In this document: positions 60,822 through 64,000 of the stretch, piece by piece
Position numbering within the stretch: the stretch's first letter is position 1
Layout: every line of letters starts with the position of its first letter
Assembly (NCBI GenBank): GCA_020444065.1
Contig: JAHLLQ010000007.1
Location: forward strand, 124,001 to 188,000
DNA: 64,000 nucleotides
Origin: a bacterium
GTDB lineage: Bacteria > Sumerlaeota > Sumerlaeia > SLMS01 > JAHLLQ01
Direction of reading: 5' to 3'
Notes under the pieces: model-generated
The model's database searches: none
Seen by the model: only the letters and a program-made list of their open reading frames with translations
Told to the model about the DNA's origin: nothing
Made by a program: the position numbers and the translations under genes

Positions 60822-61055
60822 TCAGGTCAGCATTGCTCGAAGTTCACTTGCAGAGGGCAGTTTGCCTGCGCTCTTCACCTCGCCATCGACGACCAGGGCG
60901 GGGGTTGTCATGACGCCGAATTCCACGATGTCATTGATGTCGGTCACCTTCTCCAGTTCGTACTCGATGCCTGCTTCTTTCGCGGCGGCCTCGGTCAATT
61001 CGGCGAGCTTCTTACACTTCGGGCAACCGGTGCCCAGCACTTGCAGTTTCTTCAT
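60822..61055 (-). CDS. Small thioredoxin-fold protein (TM0996/MTH895-type)
   Basis: The 77-residue single-domain glutaredoxin-like protein has the redox motif GTGCPKCKKL (Cys11-x-x-Cys14) and the cis-Pro region MTTPALVVDGEVKSAG. Such proteins often accompany arsenical or permease genes; it may supply electrons to the ArsF-like subunit or play the ArsE role. RBS AGGGAG precedes the ATG. It lies 10 nt upstream of the ArsF-like gene. Confidence 0.9.
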   Translation of the reverse strand: MKKLQVLGTGCPKCKKLAELTEAAAKEAGIEYELEKVTDINDIVEFGVMTTPALVVDGEVKSAGKLPSASELRAMLT

Positions 61056-61089
61056 TGTTCACTCCCTTTCCTGATTCCGGTGTGAGTTT

Positions 61090-61878
61090 TTAGTAGAACA
61101 GCCGGATCACCATCAGCGATCCGATGACCAGCAAGAACCAGCCAAACGCTTTCTTGAGCCTGAGTTTGTCGATGCCCACGGTGAGTCGGCTTCCGATCTG
61201 GGCGCCCGCGAAGACGACGACGCCCAGAATGAGCGAGGTTTTCCAGTCCCAATGGCCCTGCAGAATATGACCAGCCAGGCCGGCGACTGCCGTCATTCCC
61301 ACCATGAAGGCGCTGCTGCCGACGGCGATATCCATGGGGATCCCGAGAAGCAGAACCATGACGGGGACTTTCAGAATGCCTCCGCCGACACCGAGGAGGC
61401 CTGAGAAAAGACCAACGAGCAAGGACACGGAAAGTGCCAGCGGGAGATTAACGCAGTAGGTTCTGTCGCCGAGCGATCTTCTCCAATGAAGTCGCGTTCT
61501 CTTCACCTCAGAGCAATGATCCTTCTGCGTCTTCGGAGAGAGCATGAAGTAGGATGAGACGAAGACCATGACGGCAAAGAGCACCGACAAGGGACCGGCC
61601 GTGAACCACGAGGAGACGATTCCTCCCAGGAAGCCTCCCACCATCGTCGACGACTCGAGCGTGATCGCCAGTCCCCAGTCGGTTTTCTTTGCTTTGCGAA
61701 AGACGATCGTTGAAGAGAGCGAGACTGCGGCGATCAGAAACAGGCTCGTCGCTGCGGCTTCGTGAAAGTCGATTCCCGCCCAAACCTGAATCGGGGTGTA
61801 GACCACCCCGCCTCCCTGGCCCATCATGGAGAAGATGGCAGAGAAGACGAAGAACACGGCTATGAGAATCAGGATCAT
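61090..61878 (-). CDS. TauE/SafE-family membrane exporter
   Basis: The 262-residue membrane protein has about eight segments. Both TauE/SafE halves are visible: FSMMGQGGGVVYTPIQVWAG with ATSLFLIAAVSLS, and LFSGLLGVGGGILKVPVMV with AVGSSAFMVGMTAV. Family members export sulfur-containing or other organic anions. A polar, basic central loop (KTQKDHCSEVKRTRLHWRR) separates the halves. The location in the ars-like operon suggests export of a thiol- or arsenic-related anion. Confidence 0.88.
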   Translation of the reverse strand: MILILIAVFFVFSAIFSMMGQGGGVVYTPIQVWAGIDFHEAAATSLFLIAAVSLSSTIVFRKAKKTDWGLAITLESSTMVGGFLGGIVSSWFTAGPLSVLFAVMVFVSSYFMLSPKTQKDHCSEVKRTRLHWRRSLGDRTYCVNLPLALSVSLLVGLFSGLLGVGGGILKVPVMVLLLGIPMDIAVGSSAFMVGMTAVAGLAGHILQGHWDWKTSLILGVVVFAGAQIGSRLTVGIDKLRLKKAFGWFLLVIGSLMVIRLFY

Positions 61879-61911
61879 GGCAAGTGATTCCCTTCAACAC
61901 TCGGTGCAGCC

Positions 61912-62526
61912 TCAGCCCCTAATCGCTTTCTCGCGGCATGGGATGCAGACTTTCTTATCGTTGAGGATTCGCCCATAGGGTTCGACGGTCATCTCGCCGC
62001 AGATGTCGCAGACGAATCCCGCGAAAGAATGCGGCGGAGACTCCAGCGCGTACTCGAAGACATCGCTCACGATCAGCAGATCTTCTTCCGGAGCGGACAT
62101 CACTCGCTCGACCAATGGGGCGATGACCTCTTCAGGGACTTCCGAGGCTGGAATGCCTTTCTCGCGATAGTCCTTGAAGAAGGAAGACTGTTTGTTGGCC
62201 TGCATCGCTTCCGCCTTGGGGGTTACGCGCACCGCGCGTCCGGATTTCTTTTCGACCAAAGTGAGACCCCACTTCCCGTAGTGGAGCCTCTGAATGTTGC
62301 CTTTGCCGAAGGTGCAACCCGTGATCATTTGAACGCCGTCTGCGAAGCAGGTTGCGCAGTGGTTCTCTCCGATTTCTACCAGGGCGACGAGCTGTCCGTC
62401 TTTTGATCTCTCGACGCCTAACATGTTCATGGCGGCTGCCCCGACCCGCAGACCCATGGGCATTGCGGGGCACTTGTGGCCGTGCAATTGAAGGCCGGCT
62501 TCGTAGTAAGTTCTCGCGTCAATCAT
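61912..62526 (-). CDS. FmdE-family protein with C-terminal zinc finger
   Basis: This 204-residue protein matches FmdE: LQLHGHKCPAMPMGLRVGAAAM with HGHKCP, IGENHCATCFADGVQMITGCTFGKGNI, and a C-terminal treble-clef finger (CDICGEMTVEPYGR with CIPCREKAI). FmdE is linked to molybdenum/tungsten formylmethanofuran dehydrogenase operons, but bacterial relatives occur in diverse metal contexts. Its inclusion in an ars-like operon is notable. It lies 33 nt upstream of the TauE gene. Confidence 0.9.
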   Translation of the reverse strand: MIDARTYYEAGLQLHGHKCPAMPMGLRVGAAAMNMLGVERSKDGQLVALVEIGENHCATCFADGVQMITGCTFGKGNIQRLHYGKWGLTLVEKKSGRAVRVTPKAEAMQANKQSSFFKDYREKGIPASEVPEEVIAPLVERVMSAPEEDLLIVSDVFEYALESPPHSFAGFVCDICGEMTVEPYGRILNDKKVCIPCREKAIRG

Positions 62527-62552
62527 GGTACTGCCTTCCTTTCAGAAATTCT

Positions 62553-63950
62553 TTAGTGGAACAGGTTGCCGTAAAGCAAACCACTGAGCGTTGCCAACAC
62601 GACCACGAGACCGACGAAGATGAGGGTCTTCTTCGTGCCCATCACGCTGCGGATAACGATCATATTGGGAAGGGAAAGCGCCGGTCCGGCGAGCAGCAGC
62701 GCCAGGGCCGGGCCTTCGCCCATGCCGGCGCCCAGCAGACCTTGGAGGATCGGCACTTCGGTGAGTGTTGCGAAGTACATGAATGCCCCGGCGATCGAGG
62801 CGAATGCGTTTGCTCCGAAGGAGTTGCCGCCGAGTGCGTTCTCCACCCAGGCCGAAGGGATCAGGCCTTCGTGGCCGGGACGTCCTAGCAGCAGGCCGGC
62901 AATGACAACGCCGGCGAGCAGAAGCGGCAGGATCTTCTTTGCGAAGTCCCATGTTTGGCCGAGCCAGTCGGCGAGCTCTTCGTTGCCGTTGGTTGCCATC
63001 ATGGCCAGTGCGATGACTCCGGCAACAAATGGGATGAGTGGGTAAGAGGGGAACAGGAAGGCTAACGCGCCGGCGGCGATAACGGAGACGACGACCTCGA
63101 TAAGTCGGACCGCATAGAAGAGATGCAGTCCGGCTGCGAGGATGAGCGCGAACCCCGACGTGACGATCCAGCGCCAGGACCAGATTGCGTACCACACGCC
63201 CGATTGCTCCTCTGGATGCCCCCAGTTGGCGAACACCAGGATGCCCGTCATCGCGGCCAGCATCGTGGCCGTTTGCCAGAGCGGGCGGCTTTCCGGTATC
63301 GGAGGTTGCTTCGCGGCTTCGGCCGCTTTCTCGGCCTCTTCCTTTGCGAAGAGCAGCGCCATGACCAGGCCGATGACGACGCTGAAGACGATCGCGAAGA
63401 TCGCTCGCGCGAGGCCGAGTTCAATCCCAAGAACGCGCGCCGTCAGGACAACTGCCAGGATGTTGATGGCGGGGCCGCTGTAGAGGAATGCGGCCGCTGG
63501 ACCAAGCCCGGCGCCGCGCTTCCAGATGCCAGCGAATAGCGGCAGCACCGTGCAGGAACAGACGGCGAGCAATGTTCCGCTGGTCGCTGCCACGCTGTAG
63601 GCCACCAGCTTGTTTGCTTTTGCGCCGAGGTACTTCATCACGGCGGTTTGGCTGACGAAGGCACCGATTGCTCCGGCAATGAAGAACGCCGGGATCAGGC
63701 AGAGCAGCACGTGCTCCTGGGCGTACCACTTGGTCAGCGCCAGCGATTCGTGAACGGCGTTGTTGAAGCGCGCCTGGTCGATGGGAAGGAAGTACGCCAC
63801 GCCGAATACGGCGATCAACGCGAGGAGGATCTTGCCTTCCGTGCCGACGAGCGGCCCGAGGCGCTCGCGCCAGGGTGGGCTTGGCTTTTGGTTGTTTGGC
63901 GTATTCGCCAAGTCCTTGCTCAAAAAAGGGGCGGAGGCTTTCGTGCTCAT
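62553..63950 (-). CDS. YraQ/DUF318-type permease
   Basis: The 465-residue membrane protein has roughly ten segments and two homologous halves: VLLCLIPAFFIAGAIGAFVS with SGTLLAVCSCTVLPLFAGIWKRGAG and AAAFLYSGPAINILAVVL, then KILPLLLAGVVIAGLLLG with FASIAGAFMYFATLTEVPI and GPALALLLAGPALSLPNMIV. The Cys-Ser-Cys motif CSCTVLP is typical of the family, some of which (ArsP) export organoarsenicals. A Gly/Pro-rich N-terminal tail precedes it. The ATG overlaps the previous gene's stop (ATGA). Confidence 0.9.
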   Translation of the reverse strand: MSTKASAPFLSKDLANTPNNQKPSPPWRERLGPLVGTEGKILLALIAVFGVAYFLPIDQARFNNAVHESLALTKWYAQEHVLLCLIPAFFIAGAIGAFVSQTAVMKYLGAKANKLVAYSVAATSGTLLAVCSCTVLPLFAGIWKRGAGLGPAAAFLYSGPAINILAVVLTARVLGIELGLARAIFAIVFSVVIGLVMALLFAKEEAEKAAEAAKQPPIPESRPLWQTATMLAAMTGILVFANWGHPEEQSGVWYAIWSWRWIVTSGFALILAAGLHLFYAVRLIEVVVSVIAAGALAFLFPSYPLIPFVAGVIALAMMATNGNEELADWLGQTWDFAKKILPLLLAGVVIAGLLLGRPGHEGLIPSAWVENALGGNSFGANAFASIAGAFMYFATLTEVPILQGLLGAGMGEGPALALLLAGPALSLPNMIVIRSVMGTKKTLIFVGLVVVLATLSGLLYGNLFH

Positions 63951-64000
63951 TTGACCAGTTCCATGTGCTTCCGGGCGTTGGTCTGCACGACGGCGTCGAT
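63947..64000 (-). CDS. Partial gene at window edge, C-terminal 17 residues
   Basis: The minus-strand frame ends IDAVVQTNARKHMELVK and stops with TGA at 63947-63949, overlapping the permease ATG as ATGA. It is therefore the preceding gene of the same operon, but 17 residues are too few to identify the family. Confidence 0.6.
   Translation of the reverse strand: MDAVVQTNARKHMELVK

Noticed and set aside
1-64000. tRNA, rRNA and transposase genes
   Set aside because: None was recognised by eye on either strand; a covariance-model scan would be needed to exclude tRNAs.

Overview
The window is GC-rich, densely coded DNA from a bacterium with a Gram-negative style envelope. It carries many Sec-signal and lipobox proteins, c-type cytochromes, a SulP transporter and an MscS channel. 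Several features are typical of poorly cultivated lineages near Planctomycetota, Verrucomicrobiota, Hydrogenedentota or Sumerlaeota: secreted beta-helix proteins that open with an LTPPGTPAP motif, cohesin/dockerin-like surface proteins, GspG-like proteins without a canonical prepilin site, and ordinary housekeeping genes scattered among large secreted proteins. This placement is inference only. I saw no rRNA, tRNA, CRISPR array, transposase or phage gene.

Layout. 1-8.2 kb: small secreted proteins and lipoproteins, a DUF3891 protein, an FmdB-type zinc ribbon, a PEGA lipoprotein, an FHA-GAF histidine kinase, a secreted protein with aromatic Trp-Pro repeats, and a SpoU/TrmH RNA methyltransferase. 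8.6-15.1 kb: a 2,039-residue multiheme cytochrome with 32 CxxCH motifs in four octaheme modules, preceded by an ArsR-type regulator with palindromic operator candidates. 15.3-30.4 kb: lipoproteins, a possibly frameshifted small gene, a malate/lactate dehydrogenase-like enzyme, an ACT protein, a SprT-like protease, a MarR regulator with a radical SAM/B12 protein that share a 14-bp operator-like motif, an ATP-grasp protein, a FolK-TsaE fusion and TsaB. 30.6-39.3 kb: three large secreted proteins with cohesin-like, Ca-binding, Pro-Thr linker, beta-helix, Hydin-type, GEVED and dockerin-like parts. 39.3-43.8 kb: a DEAD-box helicase, a membrane protein behind a possible RBS-sequestering hairpin, and trehalose synthase. 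43.8-47.8 kb: four secreted repeat proteins on the minus strand, three of them paralogous beta-helices. 48-52.3 kb: an otsB-mscS-otsA-DUF72 operon. 52.3-59.6 kb: an MntR-like regulator with a HAD phosphatase, hisB, an NAD-dependent epimerase, a GNAT protein, a GspG-like protein, a SulP transporter and ruvB. 59.6-64 kb: a minus-strand operon resembling arsEFG with TauE, FmdE-type and YraQ-type permease genes; its first gene is cut by the window edge.

How the parts fit. The giant cytochrome implies periplasmic or outer-surface electron transfer, with expression probably under the adjacent ArsR-type repressor. TreS, OtsA, OtsB and MscS form an osmotic-stress set. The ars-like operon combines nitroreductase-like and thioredoxin-like subunits with membrane exporters. 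The 30-48 kb stretch encodes a secreted surface proteome. Several intergenic gaps (around 2.9-3.2, 8.2-8.6, 25.0-25.5 and 47.9 kb) contain related short palindromes that look like a dispersed REP-like family.
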